64,000 nt of DNA. Origin: Linnemannia schmuckeri. Taxonomy: Eukaryota; Mortierellomycota; Mortierellomycetes; Mortierellales; Mortierellaceae. Below are positions 21,506 to 33,467 of the stretch, piece by piece (position 1 is the stretch's first letter; every line of letters starts with the position of its first letter). The stretch covers positions 2,232,001-2,296,000 of the forward strand of contig JANATG010000005.1 in NCBI GenBank assembly GCA_029449235.1, written 5' to 3'. Below the pieces are notes generated by a model. The model saw only the letters and a program-made list of their open reading frames with translations. It was not told the origin of the DNA and did not search any database. Both the position numbers and the translations under genes were made by a program.

Positions 21506-24164
21506 ATGCTGCGCTCACTCGCAAGAACTGCCCTGGCCGCCAGGGCCCATATCGCCACCTCACCTGTTGCAACTCCTGCCGCAAAGGTAACAACACTTTC
21601 ACAAACAACAACGACCTGCCTCCTCTTCCTTCTCCGCTTCACTTTCTCTCACAATCGGACCCTGAGAAACAAATAGAACACCAACCCTCTCCGGTCTGTT
21701 AACATCAAAACTGACCATCAGTTTTCAAACGTGTCTCTTTACACTCTCAAATAGACCTTCTATTCGACTGCCCTCCGGTCAACTACGATCCCCGCCGGCC
21801 GCAAGACCGGCCACATCGCTTACAACTCGATCCGCTCCTTTGCTACCGAGTCTTCGACCTCTGCCGATCAGGATCAGGAGGAAAAGGTCATTGGCGAGAC
21901 CAAGAAGAAGACTTTTCAGGCCGAGACACGCAAGTTGCTCGACATTGTCACCCACTCGCTCTACTCCGAGAAGGAAGTCTTTGTCCGGTACGCTGAATTG
22001 CGCTGCAGATCGACCTTTGAAGGAAAAGTTGGGTGTGAAGTGTGCGACCAGGGTACCTAACCATTTGATATATACTTGTACATTAGTGAGTTGGTTTCGA
22101 ACGCCTCGGATGCCTTGGAGAAGCTTCGTCACTCCCAATTGACCGACGCCAGTCTTGACAGCGGAAAACCCATGGAGATCCACATTTCGGTGGACGAGGC
22201 CAAGAACACTTTCACCATCCAGGATTTTGGTATTGGAATGACAGAGGAGGAGGCCATCTCCAACTTGGGAACCATTGCCAGATCAGGATCCAAGGCCTTC
22301 TTGGAGAACTTGGAGGGCGAGAGCGGCGCTGCTTCGACCAAGGACAAGATCATAGGACAGTTCGGTGTCGGATTCTACTCTGCCGTAAGTAACATGATCC
22401 CATAAACTTTGGAACCAATTGGAAATGAACAACGGACTAATTATTTTACCAATCTTTATCTAGTTTATGGTTGGATCCGAGATCAAGGTTTACACTCGCT
22501 CGGCTACACCTGGCTCCAAGGGCTACTGCTGGACATCAGACGGATCGGGATCGTACGAGATTGCCGAGGCTGAGAACGTTGCAGTCGGAACCAAGATTGT
22601 GATCAAGCTCAGGGACGAGTGTAAGGAGTACGCCAAGGAAGCCGTTGTTGAGGCTATCATCAAGAAGTACTCCAATTTTGTCGATTACCCCGTTCACCTC
22701 AACAGCAAGAAGATCAACGCAGTTCAGCCTCTCTGGACCAAGGACAAGAACGAGATCACTGAGCAGGAGCACATTGAGTTCTACCGTTACGTCGCCGGTG
22801 CTTGGGACAACCCCCAATTCAAACTTGTCTATAAGACCGACTCGCCTCTCGCCATCAGCAGTTTGCTTTACATCCCCCAGCGCCATATGGAGGTCTTGGG
22901 TATGCAGAGAGAGGAGCCTGGTGTCAGTCTTTACTCTCGCAAGGTTATGATCCAGGCGAAGTCCAAAGCTCTTTTGCCCGAGTGGCTCCGTTTCGTCAAG
23001 GGTGTTGTCGACTGCGAGGATCTCCCTCTCAACGTTTCGCGTGAGTTGCTCCAGGATCAGTCGTTGTCCAAGTTGCGTCAGGTCTTGACTGGACGTGTCA
23101 TCAAGTGGATGGAGAGTGAGGCCAAGACCGACCCCAAGGCATACAACCACTTTTTCGAAGAGTTTGGTACTTTTATCAAGGAGGGTGTCTGCACAGAGAA
23201 CGAGTCGACTCGCCCCAACGTCGCAAAGTTGCTCCGCTATGAGAGCAGTGCCGGAGCTTCTGGCGATGTCATCAGTCTTAAGGAGTACGTGGACAGGATG
23301 AAGACTGGACAGGAGAATATTTACTATACCTGCGTGCCCAAGCGCAAGTTTGCCGAAGAGAGTCCTTACTTTGAGGAGTTCAAGGAAAAGGGCATCGAAG
23401 TCTTGTTCTTGTACGACACTGTTGACGAGTTTGTTGTCAACAACCTTCGCCAGGTCGGTCAGCACAAGCTGGTCTCGATCGATGCTGCTGATATCAAGGA
23501 TCCTGTCCTCGACGGTTCTTCGTCCAAGGATGGCGCTAACGATGATGACAAAAAGGAGGAAGACCCTGTTGCCAAGGAGGAGGCCAAGTTGGAGGGCGAG
23601 AGGGTTGCTGAGTGGTTCCGCGATACCTTGGGCATGCAGGTCCGCAAGGTGGATGTCTCGAAGCGTCACATGAGCCACCCCGCCGTTGTCACTGAGCACG
23701 ACTCGCCAGCTGTCCGTAAGATGATGGCCATGATGTCTGGTGCCGCTAAGGTTGGTGAGGACAACTTGCCTCCTACCCCTACCAACCTTGAGATTAATGT
23801 TCACCACCCCATTATTAAGAAGCTCTGGTCTGTCAAGAACCAGGATCCCGCCTTCGCCAGACAAGTTGCCGAGCAGGTAAGTTTTATTTCATTCATTTAT
23901 TATTGCGAATTTTATTATTATTATTATTACTATTATGTGTATGCACTAGAACTGACATTTATATTTGTTTACCTTCCCATTACTGCATAATAGATTTACG
24001 ACAATGCATTGATTGCAGCAGGTGTTTTGGACGATCCCCGTTCGATGCTCAAGCGTTTGAACACTATTATGGAGGCCTCTCTGTCTGCATCTGCATCCTC
24101 AAAGTCCAAAGACACTGTCATGCAGTCCAAGAAGGTTGAGGTCGTCGAAGGCGAGAAGGTGTAA
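21506..24164 (+). CDS. TRAP1: Mitochondrial Hsp90 chaperone TRAP1
   Basis: ATP-driven Hsp90 chaperone of the mitochondrial matrix. Five exons: 21506-21586, 21755-21987, 22087-22384, 22464-23876 and 23994-24164, giving 731 residues. The first exon encodes a basic, acid-free targeting peptide (MLRSLARTALAARAH). The GHKL ATPase domain is clear: ELVSNASDALEK (about 106-117, the ATP/Mg Glu-Asn helix), IQDFGIGM (Asp151), GTIARSGSK, and the lid GQFGVGFYSA (195-204). The middle domain carries LYIPQR and the catalytic-loop region LPLNVSRELLQ. The C-terminal dimerisation domain is present, but there is no MEEVD, as expected for an organellar Hsp90. An acidic DDDKKEEDP insert lies before the C-terminal domain. 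Confidence 0.97.
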
Positions 24165-24446
24165 AGAAAGTATTATGTATTACTATCAAACACATAGAAA
24201 ACTATTAGAAATACATGTTTTTATTTTTATTTTTCGTTGTTTTTGTGGATTTTTTTGTGGTGAATGAAGCTTATACTGCAAATCAACGCATAAGACATGT
24301 TGTTGTTGTTTTTTTTGCTTTCTACGAATGCGTTATGGCAAAGGACACGCTCGTCACAAATGAGCACATCGCAGAACAGCAATGAGACACAAACATCTTT
24401 TTTATTATTTCGTATGCAATGAAGGGGGACAAGATATAACTTCGGT

Positions 24447-25260
24447 CTACCATCTCAAAAAGTGAGATGGGCACTCATAGCCATCAGGGTTCTTATCCAA
24501 GTACTTCTGATGATAATCCTCCGCATCGAACCACTCGCCCGCTGGGACAATCTGCGTAACAATATGCTTGCCCTTGTAATGCTTCTCCTGGACCTCGGCA
24601 GTGACCTTCTTGGCGATCTGCTCCTGCTCGGGCGAGTGGAAAAAGATGGCTGAGCGGTACTGAGTGCCGACGTCGGGACCTTGGGAGTTGAGGGTGGTGG
24701 GATCGTGCATCCTGTAGAAGAACTCGACCAGGCTAGGGTAATTGATCTTGTCGTTGGGGGTGTAGTGGATCTGGAGCGCCTCTGCGTGCTTGGTCGATCC
24801 TGTGCAGACCTATTTGGTTATGAACGGTGAGTGAAATGTAGAGGGAAATCGAGGCTCCGATGGTTAATAATTGCTTGTTTGTTCCAATGGGGCGATAACG
24901 TTATTGACTCATCCCTCATTGTACTGCTTGCTTGCGTGCTTTGCTCTTTTCACTTTGAACGATGTGATATGTAAAAAGTACCTTCTTGTAGTCGGGGTTG
25001 TTGTCAGCACCACCGGTGTATCCAACGCTGGTCTTGATGTTCTCGTCCTTGTAGAAGCGCTGGAATGCCTTTTCGACACCCCTATGAACAGCAGTTGTAA
25101 AAGAAAGTAATAAGTAGGTGTCAAAAAATGAAAGAACTCGAAAGAATAGAAAAGAAAATGCGCAGACAGTCAAACATGGCCGCTGTGTGATAAAAGAAAA
25201 AGGTGATTAAAATAAGACTTACCAGAAGCATCCAGCGGCAAAGGTAGCAGTTTCGGTCAT
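24447..25260 (-). CDS. MXR1: Peptide methionine-S-sulfoxide reductase MsrA
   Basis: Reduces methionine-S-sulfoxide in oxidised proteins using thioredoxin. Three exons: 25260-25223, 25081-24982 and 24809-24447, giving 166 residues, the normal size. The catalytic GCFWG motif (residues 10-14, Cys11) is split by intron 1 inside the Trp codon. Further family signatures are VGYTGG, KHAEALQIHY, GPDVGTQYRSAIF and a C-terminal FDAEDYHQKYL. The second exon contains the YKKV segment leading to CTGSTKHAE, so a resolving Cys candidate is present. The gene runs convergently to TRAP1, with 282 bp between the stops, and divergently from EXO84. Confidence 0.95.
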
Positions 25261-26423
25261 ATTGCGTGGTCTGAGAGCGGACTTGAGGAGAGGGAATATG
25301 GCTGGAATGGTGGAAGGAAGGTTGATGGAAGAGGAATGAATGAATGGGAAAGGGAGCGAAGAGTGAAGTGTGAAAAGTTCTTCCCTTTGCTCTTTTTATG
25401 GCCCGTTTTCAGTTTGTCAGCCAATAAGGGCTCGATTCGATGTGTGACAATTTGAAGCGCGGGAACAAACAAACGGCCGAATCGCGCCATATTCAACATT
25501 CACAGCCATTCGCTCTCTTTTGTTGTCGTTGTTGCTGTTTGTCAACGAGACTCACTGGTGCAACAATCCCTCTTTCGCTTCCTTTGGCTGAGCTGAATGC
25601 TGCAGTCATTCCTCATGAAATTTGAAAGTCAGCACCAGCTAACACCAACAAGTTCATCGATGACGCTAGAGGGTAAAGGACAACAACGCGTTTATCCACT
25701 ACATGGACTATTCCAGAGTAAATCCCATGGGGACCCGCAGGATAAAATAAAAAGCACTTAGCTGCTGTGAAAGTCCTGATTCTATGAGCAATTGATCCAG
25801 TGTATGCTCCGTACGTGCTTGTTTGTGAACAGGAGGTGAGGATGACTCTTTCTGGCATCCTACCGATCTGGTGAATTTGCCACCAAGACCTTTTTTTAAA
25901 TGTCAGAGACCCGATGCTTTATTGAATAGCTACGTGTGTGTCTCTCTCTCTTGCTTACTCATCTTGTTTTAATCCCTTCCAATGACCCTCTCTATTGACC
26001 ATTTCTTCACCCATACTGCCTATAAATACGAAGTGCGATAGGCTGAAGAAGGGATGGCGAGTATGTTTATGGTGCGATATGCCATACCCTCTCCTGTATT
26101 AAAAAAGGCGATCCAAATGTGGCTTTTTTGTCCTGTTCGCTGAATGTGCCACGAGGATCAAAAAGAGCGAAAACGACAGACCGTCACTTTCTCCTTTTGA
26201 GCCAGCCCCACAGACGCGACATTTTTTTTTTTTTATATTTTATCTCACAGACGGACTTACTGAACAGAAGGAAGGGATTGACTCGCTGGGCATCATCTCG
26301 ACTCACACACCAACCGCCAAGGTCACCACCCCCTCTCATCTCCTCACCTTGGCCGACTGAGCCGCTCTCCTTCTATTCTATCACTCAACACTCACACAAC
26401 TACACCGCTACTCCTCCTGACCA
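25261..26423. other. Intergenic between MsrA and EXO84
   Basis: About 1.16 kb between two divergent start codons. Includes a T-rich tract at 26224-26236 and a C/T-rich leader before the EXO84 ATG. No gene seen. Confidence 0.5.
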
Positions 26424-29400
26424 ATGCAGCCTCAACCAAGGCGACAGGGACCGCCTCCCCAACAGAGGATGCCCCCCAACGGACCTCCTCCTCAGGGTCA
26501 ACAGTACATGCGCCCTGGTCCTCCAAGACCCATGGGCCCCGGCCCAGGCCCTGGAGGAATGTATCAACAGCAACAAGGAGGACCCATGGGACTCCCGATG
26601 GGGAATATGAACATGGGTGGGCCAGGAGGAAACTATCCGCCAAACATGCGACCAAGGCCACCGCCAAACATGATGGGAGGTCCACCTCAACGCCAGATGG
26701 GTCCCCCAATGGGTATGGGCGGACCTATGCCTCCCATGGGTCAGCGTCCTATGGGTGGTCCTATGGGTGGGCCGATGGGTGGTCCTATGGGTGGTCCTAT
26801 GGGTGGTCCTATGGGTGGTCCTATGGGGAGACCTGGCCCTCCGCCAAACATGGGTCAAAACATGGGTCCTGGACCGAACATGGGACCGCCGAATATGAAT
26901 ATGGGACCTGGGCCTAATATGGGACCCAACATGGGGCCTGGCCCGCCTCGACCCAATGGGGTCAACCCTAATTTCCGACCTCCAGGCCCGCCTTCAGGAC
27001 CACCACCACAGTCTGCCGGTCCATCGGCCCCGCTTTCAATTTACGGTGGCATGGGATCGCCTTCTGGCGCACAAAACACTCCCCCCTACGTTCCTCCAGT
27101 CCCTTCACCCATGGCACCCATTAACTACCAGCCAAAGACGACACATCAAACACCCTCAGCAGCACGACCCAGTCAAACATCCAGCCCAAGCCCTGTACCT
27201 ACTCCTACCCCTTCTCAGTCAAATCCTGCTCCCCTCCCACCCAAGGCTCTTCGCAGGGAAAACTCGGCCCACAATGTCCGCAAGGATCCGCCCAGCTCGT
27301 CGTCACCTCAGATCCGTAACGAACCACCCATGCCCTCACCAGTCTCACGCAAGGAAACTCCCTCTACACCTTCGCCAAAACCTCCTGTCAGAAGAGACAC
27401 CGCTTCGTCTCAAAAATCGCAAAAGGAGCCACCATCGCCTGTTCTCAGGAAGGAAGTTCCTGTTCCTGCCAGGAAAGACACTCCACCACAACCTCCACAG
27501 CCCATGCGCAAGAATCTGATTTCGATGTCGTCGCCATCACCTTCGTCTAGTCGCCTGGTGGAAGGAAAGCCTATTGTCGAAATTGCCCAGTTTGCACGAG
27601 AAGACTTTCGTCATGAGGACTGTAAGTACTTCGTTCACTTGGGACAAAGGGAGAATTACACAGGAATGGATAAATTGACCTGGACAATTAATTGACGATT
27701 TTGACCGTTGCATCTGATATCTTTAGATCTTACCAAGAACCTGGCGAATGCGAGTGAAGAGACTGTACGCGCGTTCTTGCAGTCGCTCAAGGATTCCAAA
27801 TCGTTGGCAGCAGAGGATCTTCAGGAGAACGTGTTCAAAAACTACAACGAATTCGTCACCATTTCCAAGGAGATTTCCAAGCTGGAGAGCGACATGCAGA
27901 CACTTCGTGGACTCTTGGATGATCTGAAGACGTCAAGCGACAACCTCGTGGACAATGACGATGAGTTCTTGCTTACTGCAGGTATGTTAAGAGCTCACTC
28001 AGCAGATGGGAATATACATCCTTGTTATGTTTTGCATCGCGGTATTCTCTTACTGACCTCATCCAATTTTTCTCTGGTAGGTATTGAGGATTCGGCACCT
28101 GTTGTTCCAAAGAGAATGACAGTGATGGTTTCCAGTATGTCGGACTTAACTTCTGTGTGGAAGGCGCAAATGATGGCTCTATGGGAGGGTATCGAAGGAG
28201 CCCAGGTACGTCCTATCAGGATTAGGAGTTCAAAAGTTATGGAGATCAATTACCAACAGCGCATTGACCTTTTTTTTTTTTGTTCTGCCAAAACAAAACA
28301 ATAGAAAATGCTTCCGTACCATTCCAAGCGCCATTTGATTCGCGAGTCGCCCAGTTGGGTGGAAGTGAACACATCAACCAACAAGATCAAGCACCCCGTC
28401 CACATTGTGCTCATGAACGACACGATTCTGATTGCCACTCGCAAGAAGAAGACAGCTGCTCAGTCAAAGTACAAGTTGCTGGGTGATCGATGCTGGTCCT
28501 TGACCGAGATCACTGTCGAGGACATGAAGGATACTGCCGGTATGCATATCTGCTTTTTATTTACATTGTGGTATGTCAATCGCCCTTTTTTTGAGATGGT
28601 TTTTTAACCTTTTTACATTCATTTGGAATTTGTAGATGTCCGCAATGCGATCAAGATTACACACGGAACGGACGTATTCGTCTACAAGACGGAGAAGGGA
28701 CAGGAAAAACAGACTATGCTTGTCAACATCAAACGTACCACTGATGAAATTGTTGCCCGGTCGAACGAGTCTCGCAACAAGGGTATGAATCCTCCACTGT
28801 GTGTGTCATCTATACTTGGGTGTCAATCGTATCGGTGAACTCACACTGTTTCATTTATTTATCTATCATACTATCGTCTCGTAGGCATGTTTGGGTTCTC
28901 TCCAGTAAGTCATTCGACAGTTTATATTCCTCAGCATTCATTTGCTGGTCGTCAACTATATCAGTTGCTGACCAATATGATCTTCATTTGAATCTAGGCC
29001 ATGCCAAATCGCGCAGGAATGAAGTTCAAGTCAATGACAGGAACAAACCAGGCCGACACGCGCTGGCTGGCAGAGTTTACGGATGAGTTGGATGTCATGA
29101 TCGCGCAAAGAGAGTTTGACGCAGCTGTTGCAGGCATTGAAAAGGGTAAGCAGTTGTTTGGTGGCTCAACTTTGGCTTTTGAAACTCCCTGCTTGACCAT
29201 GTTCCTAAATACTGTCATGTTCTCCATCCTCAACAATCATAGCCACGGTGATCTTATCGCAGATGACGCTGCCAGTAGCTAAGCTTGAGGACACAAGGAA
29301 GCGTCTGGATGAGAGAGTATCGCGTTTATCTCGTGCCGTTATTCTGGACCTTGGACAATCTCACATCACAAAAGTTGCAGTTCAGCGTGATGTTGGATGG

Positions 29401-30972
29401 CTGGAGCGTCTGGGCTGTCTTGACCAGGCCAAGGATGTATTCCTGACCAACAGAACCAAAGTGGTTCGCCAAAGAATGGAGTACGTCGCGTTTTTTTCTT
29501 TTTGCTGCTCTGCTTTCAATCTACGAAATGGCAAGCGATCTTTAACTGATTTCTTGTTACGCTTGCACTGGATGTAATAGCCAAGTCAAGCCAAAGAAGG
29601 ACCCCGTGCTTCATGTCGAGGAATTGGCGATGATTGTGTTTACGACTATCAGGAACACCTCTGAATGGTTTGAGGGGTCCTTCAAAGACCCCAAGATGAG
29701 CTCTGCGCTCGTCAAGTGGGCCAAGCAGGAGATGGAGTGCTTTGCCAACATATATAAGGACATTGTCTTTGGAAGTCAACAAAGCAACTTCCAGGTCATT
29801 GCCGACTGCTACAAGGTTACTCAGGAGCAGTGCAGCAAGGTAGGATTATGTGTTTCAGGACTGAGTCTCTTTACGGAGAGTGTACTTTAGGCCATGAGAC
29901 TAAGTTTCTCTTAAATGTGCGCTTATTTTTTTTCTCATTTTTAGCTCAAGGAAGTTGGATTGGATATGATTTTTGTGCTGGACTCGTTCTTGTTGCCCTA
30001 CTTGACCGAGACTATTGCAGAACACGAGAGGCGTTGTCTAGAGAGAATGGATGCCATCATTGAGCACGATGATTTTGCACCCATGTCTGGCGAGGAACTT
30101 GGTAATATCTCTGAGACATAAGCATGAGCAAATGGGAAGGATAGGGTGCACTGATTCTTGGTCTGTTTCTCACGCGTCATATTCTGTTGTGCTTTTTCAC
30201 ATTTTAGGCTCAGTAACTCCTCTATCAGCCAGTATGATCGCTTTCTACACTGTCATGCTGCAGTTTGTGAACAATATCTGCTTGATCGGCAGCTTGACGG
30301 TACGTTCGCTGAAAGCAACTAATGGCGGGATCTACAACACGAACGATTTTGAGATAAAATTTCCTGAACTAAAATCGATGCGCTTTTTATTTAATCAATG
30401 TAGCTCTACACCAGGATTGTTGAAAGTATCGCGATCTTGTTCAAGGCATACGTGAACAGGACGATCCAGGTCTATGAAGAAAAGGGTCTCACAGATGACC
30501 AAGTAATTGTCGCACCCCTTCTTATTTTTTACTGACTGGCGCTTACACTTCCTGCATTCGCCCACTTTTCTTGCTAACACAATGAGCTTCATTTTCTATC
30601 GAACAGCGCGCAAGTGTAAATTCAAACTTCCAGTTCATTTCTGAGAGTTTTATATCCCGAGTCATTGTGCAACTGCGCGTAAGTTAAATCGTCATTTAGT
30701 GTCGGCTCTAGGATACTTGGAATGTTCTGGGGAGTTGATGTTTTGGTTTACTTACGGAAGATGTAATGTTGTGTTTTCTAGCATCGTTTTGACAGACCTA
30801 TACCTGAGCTGGAGTCGGTTCGTGAGGAGTTAGGAGGTATGTGTTTTGTCTATTGATCTTGATTGGCGCATTCATTCTTGTACGTTGCTGCATTTTTCAG
30901 AAGTCTGTTACTGATTGTTTCACTTTTTTTTTTCCATGTCGCGTCATGTGTAACTTAGGCATTGAACTTTAA
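26424..30972 (+). CDS. EXO84: Exocyst subunit EXO84 with long Pro/Met/Gly-rich N-terminus
   Basis: Subunit of the octameric exocyst that tethers secretory vesicles to the plasma membrane. Fifteen exons in phase: 26424-27621, 27727-27981, 28081-28205, 28305-28539, 28636-28782, 28885-28904, 28998-29145, 29243-29480, 29581-29839, 29945-30101, 30208-30299, 30404-30502, 30607-30678, 30782-30836 and 30959-30972; 1037 residues. Residues 1 to ~400 are low complexity: Pro/Gln/Gly/Met-rich with GPMG repeats, then a Ser/Pro-rich region with recurring basic RRE/RKE motifs. Then follow the Vps51/EXO84 helical region (LTKNLANASEETVRAFLQSL, coiled coil ISKLESDMQTLRGLLDDL), a PH domain (~520-650, KHPVHIVLMNDTILIATRKK) and the helical C-terminal domain. 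Exon 6 is a 20-nt microexon. The last short exon (ending Gly-Ile-Glu-Leu) is the least certain part. Confidence 0.9.
26740..26833. repeat. 12-bp coding tandem repeat in EXO84 (Gly-Pro-Met-Gly)
   Basis: About seven copies of GGTCCTATGGGT, one with a variant GGGCCGATGGGT. Encodes a GPMG array inside the low-complexity N-terminus. Confidence 0.9.
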
Positions 30973-31443
30973 TCGTGGACAAGGCACTATTTCTTTTGTC
31001 GAGCTGCTTTTGCTACTTAAGTGATGGCTCCTTCTTTCGACTGAAGTGTGTCGGTGGAGCACGTAATAAAATAGAATATGCATACGATGGGTCACGTTCG
31101 TAGTAGTGTGAAAGGAGACGTGCTTAGGAAAACAAATTGGGGTTTGCGCAGGTCCACATAGGACAGAGTTGGTTCTTCATAACCAACTGATCCACTGTAA
31201 TGAATTTATTTCTGGTATGGGCTTTTCAACACGTAGCTCTACTTTTTTTTTCGTTCTTTCAGTCGAGCTACTCGTTGCCATATCCCTGCTGCTGATATAC
31301 ATTTTAAAGCGCTCATTTTTCTTGTCTAATTAGAAAATGCTAAACCGCCGCCTTACATATTTTAGGCAACAGTTAAAAAGAAACAACAATTAGTTGGAAC
31401 TCATTCTTGAGCTTTGAAACGAGTCCATTTTTCCTTTCGACCC
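30973..31443. other. EXO84 downstream region
   Basis: No gene seen. Probably the EXO84 3' UTR followed by non-coding DNA leading into the repeat island. Confidence 0.45.
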
Positions 31444-31550
31444 TTTTTTTCGTACGCAATTTTATTTCTCCAGTGAAAAGCCCAAAGGAGGCATTTGATA
31501 GTGAAAGCGGCTACATACCAAACTCTTATAAGAGCCAGCCCGCCAGTTGC
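31444..31550 (-). repeat. Retroposon 3'-tail fragment (copy 1)
   Basis: On the minus strand it ends GAAATAAAATTGCGTACG followed by seven A, the same end as the copies at 31873 and 41931. It is truncated upstream after ~100 bp and abuts another T run at 31552-31566. Confidence 0.65.
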
Positions 31551-31872
31551 CTTTTTTTTTTTTTTTATTTCTAGAATTACCTCTGACATGGCCTATCTGT
31601 GCAGTACACGATGTTTTTAATCCAAGTCTTAACTAGGTGCGCGTACTTATTTTGCACAGAGGCATTTTAATATGCTTGTGTAGGAAGCCGGTTACACGAC
31701 AGAATGTACTTGAGCACTTGAAAGGTTGGTCTAAGCGGTCCGCCGTTGTTGGCAGGCTCCACACGGCATTCCGACTGGCTCATCACCAGAGTAACGTAGC
31801 CATATAGTGGGAATACTCACTCTGTCCATGCACTTGCATATCCCGCCAGTTGTCTTTCGATGCGAGATAGGA

Positions 31873-32510
31873 TTTTTTTTTTTTTTTTTTTTTTTTTTTC
31901 ATACGCAATTTTATTTCTCCAATGAAAAGCCCAAGAAAGGCATTCGATAGTGAAAGGAGCTACATACCAAACTCTTCCAAGAGCCATCCACCAGTCGCAG
32001 TCCGGTCCACAACCTGGCTCTGCGCAACAATTGCCACTGCTCCTCACAGCTTCAATAGAAGAAAATAAAACTAGATACGAATAAAAGGAATTCTTCCCAT
32101 CCTCTCCATCAATGACAACTTCCTCCTTCCCAACAAACTATCCAACAACCGCTCATCGGCCGCGCATGGATCCATGGACGCTCCAGGGCAGCGCCCATTC
32201 TCATGTATGGGTAGCAAAGCGCCACACGGGCAAAACCATCTCGGATGATGTATCCGTATCCTTGACTCCAGTCACCTCGGGGACCTGTGTACTTGGAGGT
32301 CTTGTTCTTGGCAGAGATGCCTTGTGTCTGCTTCCACGCGATCGTCGCGGAGTACCGAGGCTTCCATATCAACTCCGAAGCCTGCGCCTCCAGATAACCA
32401 ACAAACTTGTGCAAAACCGTCTTGGTAATGGACTGTGAGGTCTTAAAGGCCGAGGACCACTCAGTCAACATGCTCTTGGTGGTGATACCGCAAAGGAGGG
32501 CCAGTACCCA
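31873..32510 (-). mobile_element. Non-LTR retroposon 3' part with poly(A) tail (copy 2)
   Basis: Minus-strand copy that ends in AATAAA followed by 27 A (T run 31873-31899), the signature of retroposition. Upstream it keeps a coding-like stretch (about 32490 down to 32115: LLCGITTKSMLTEWSSAF, VLHKFVGYLEAQASELIWKP, DWSQGYGYI), which resembles the C-terminal end of fungal LINE-type ORFs as I recall them. No reverse-transcriptase core lies in the window, so the family assignment is an inference. The same coding-like stretch occurs in opposite orientation at 32590-33050. Confidence 0.6.
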
Positions 32511-33075
32511 TATACTGGCAGTCCCCCTCGAATGCGGATCATGTCTGGGGATTCTCTTCTATCAGTGGAGCTCGAGCCGTACATAGCGGTAGTCCTGCTC
32601 CCGACCGTGATAAAAATCCTAAGTGGCACGTTTCGGACCTTCTTTGCGGAATCACCCCCAAGAGCATATTGACTGAGTGGTCCGCGGTTTTCCGGACCCC
32701 ACAGTCCATTGCCAAGACGGTTTTGCATAAGTTTGTTGGTTATCTGGAGGCGCAGGCTTCGGAGTTGATATAGAAGCCTCGGTGCTCCGCGACGATCGCG
32801 TGGGAGCAGACACAAGGCATCTCTGTCAAGAACAAGACCTCCAAGTACACAGGTTCCCGAGGTGACTGGAGTCAAGGATACGGATACATCACCCAAGATG
32901 GTTTTTGCCCGTGTGGCGCTTTGCTACCCATACATGAGAATGGGCGCTGCCCTGGAGCGTCCATGGATCCATGCGCGGCCGATGAGCGGTTGTTGGATAG
33001 TTTGTTGGGAAGGAGGAAGTTGTCATTGATGGAGAGGATGGAAAGAATCCCCATTCGTATCTAGTTTTATTTTGT
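32063..33075. repeat. Long inverted repeat, about 434-bp arms and 145-bp spacer
   Basis: Arm 32063-32496 is repeated in reverse complement at 32642-33075 with only scattered substitutions and a few single-base length changes. Both arms are pieces of the same retroposon-like family placed head to head, so the structure could fold into a long hairpin. Confidence 0.9.
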
Positions 33076-33200
33076 CTTTCGTTTTTTGCTGTAAAGAGCA
33101 GCGACAATTGTTGCGCAGAGCCAGGCTCCGGGTTGAACTGTGACTGGCGGATGGTGTACTGAAGAGTTTGGTCTGTAGTTCCTTTTACTTCCCCTTGGGA
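32530..33200 (+). mobile_element. Retroposon 3' part, opposite copy without poly(A) (copy 3)
   Basis: Plus-strand copy of the same family. Its coding-like frame (KWHVSDLLCGITPKSILTEW, then VLHKFVGYLEAQASELI) is interrupted by a TAG where copy 2 has Trp. After it come the non-coding tail GCAATTGTTGCGCAGAGCC and GAGTTTGGT. The tail fades at about 33200 without reaching AATAAA or a poly(A). Confidence 0.6.
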
Positions 33201-33315
33201 TGACGCGAGATAGGAAGGTCACGTGCAGAAGCTACTGCCTACGTAGGAGCTGCATTTTTGTTGTTGTGGAATAACAAATGGTTCAATATAACGGCCGCCA
33301 TCCAATAATATTAAA

Positions 33316-33388
33316 GGTTTCGTGTTGTAATTGGTTAGCAATCAAGACTCTGAATCTTGCAATCCGAGTTCGAGTCTCGGCGAGACCT
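33316..33388 (+). tRNA. tRNA-Gln (CTG anticodon)
   Basis: 73-nt cloverleaf. Acceptor stem GGTTTCG pairs with CGAGACC (one G-T pair), the D arm contains TAATTGGTTAGCA, the anticodon stem CAAGA/TCTTG encloses loop CTCTGAA (anticodon CTG), and the T arm has GAGTTCGAGTCTC. A T6 tract 13 bases downstream (33401-33406) suits Pol III termination. No intron. Identical in sequence to the copy at 41426-41498. Confidence 0.95.
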
Positions 33389-33450
33389 CTCCTTTTGCTA
33401 TTTTTTACACCTATAATCGGGCAATGGTAGGAACTAGAGGTGTACCCGGT

Positions 33451-33467
33451 GCGAAGCCCCGGGAGCA

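Noticed and set aside
22536..23864. 442-codon open frame antisense to TRAP1
   Set aside because: It mirrors the coding frame of a gene with strong codon bias and shows no domain features; the plus-strand frame is unmistakable Hsp90.
30961..31024. Alternative EXO84 ending reading ALNFNRGQGTISFVELLLLLK
   Set aside because: It is not in phase with the preceding exon donor; the in-phase reading stops after Gly-Ile-Glu-Leu at 30972. RNA data could still change this.
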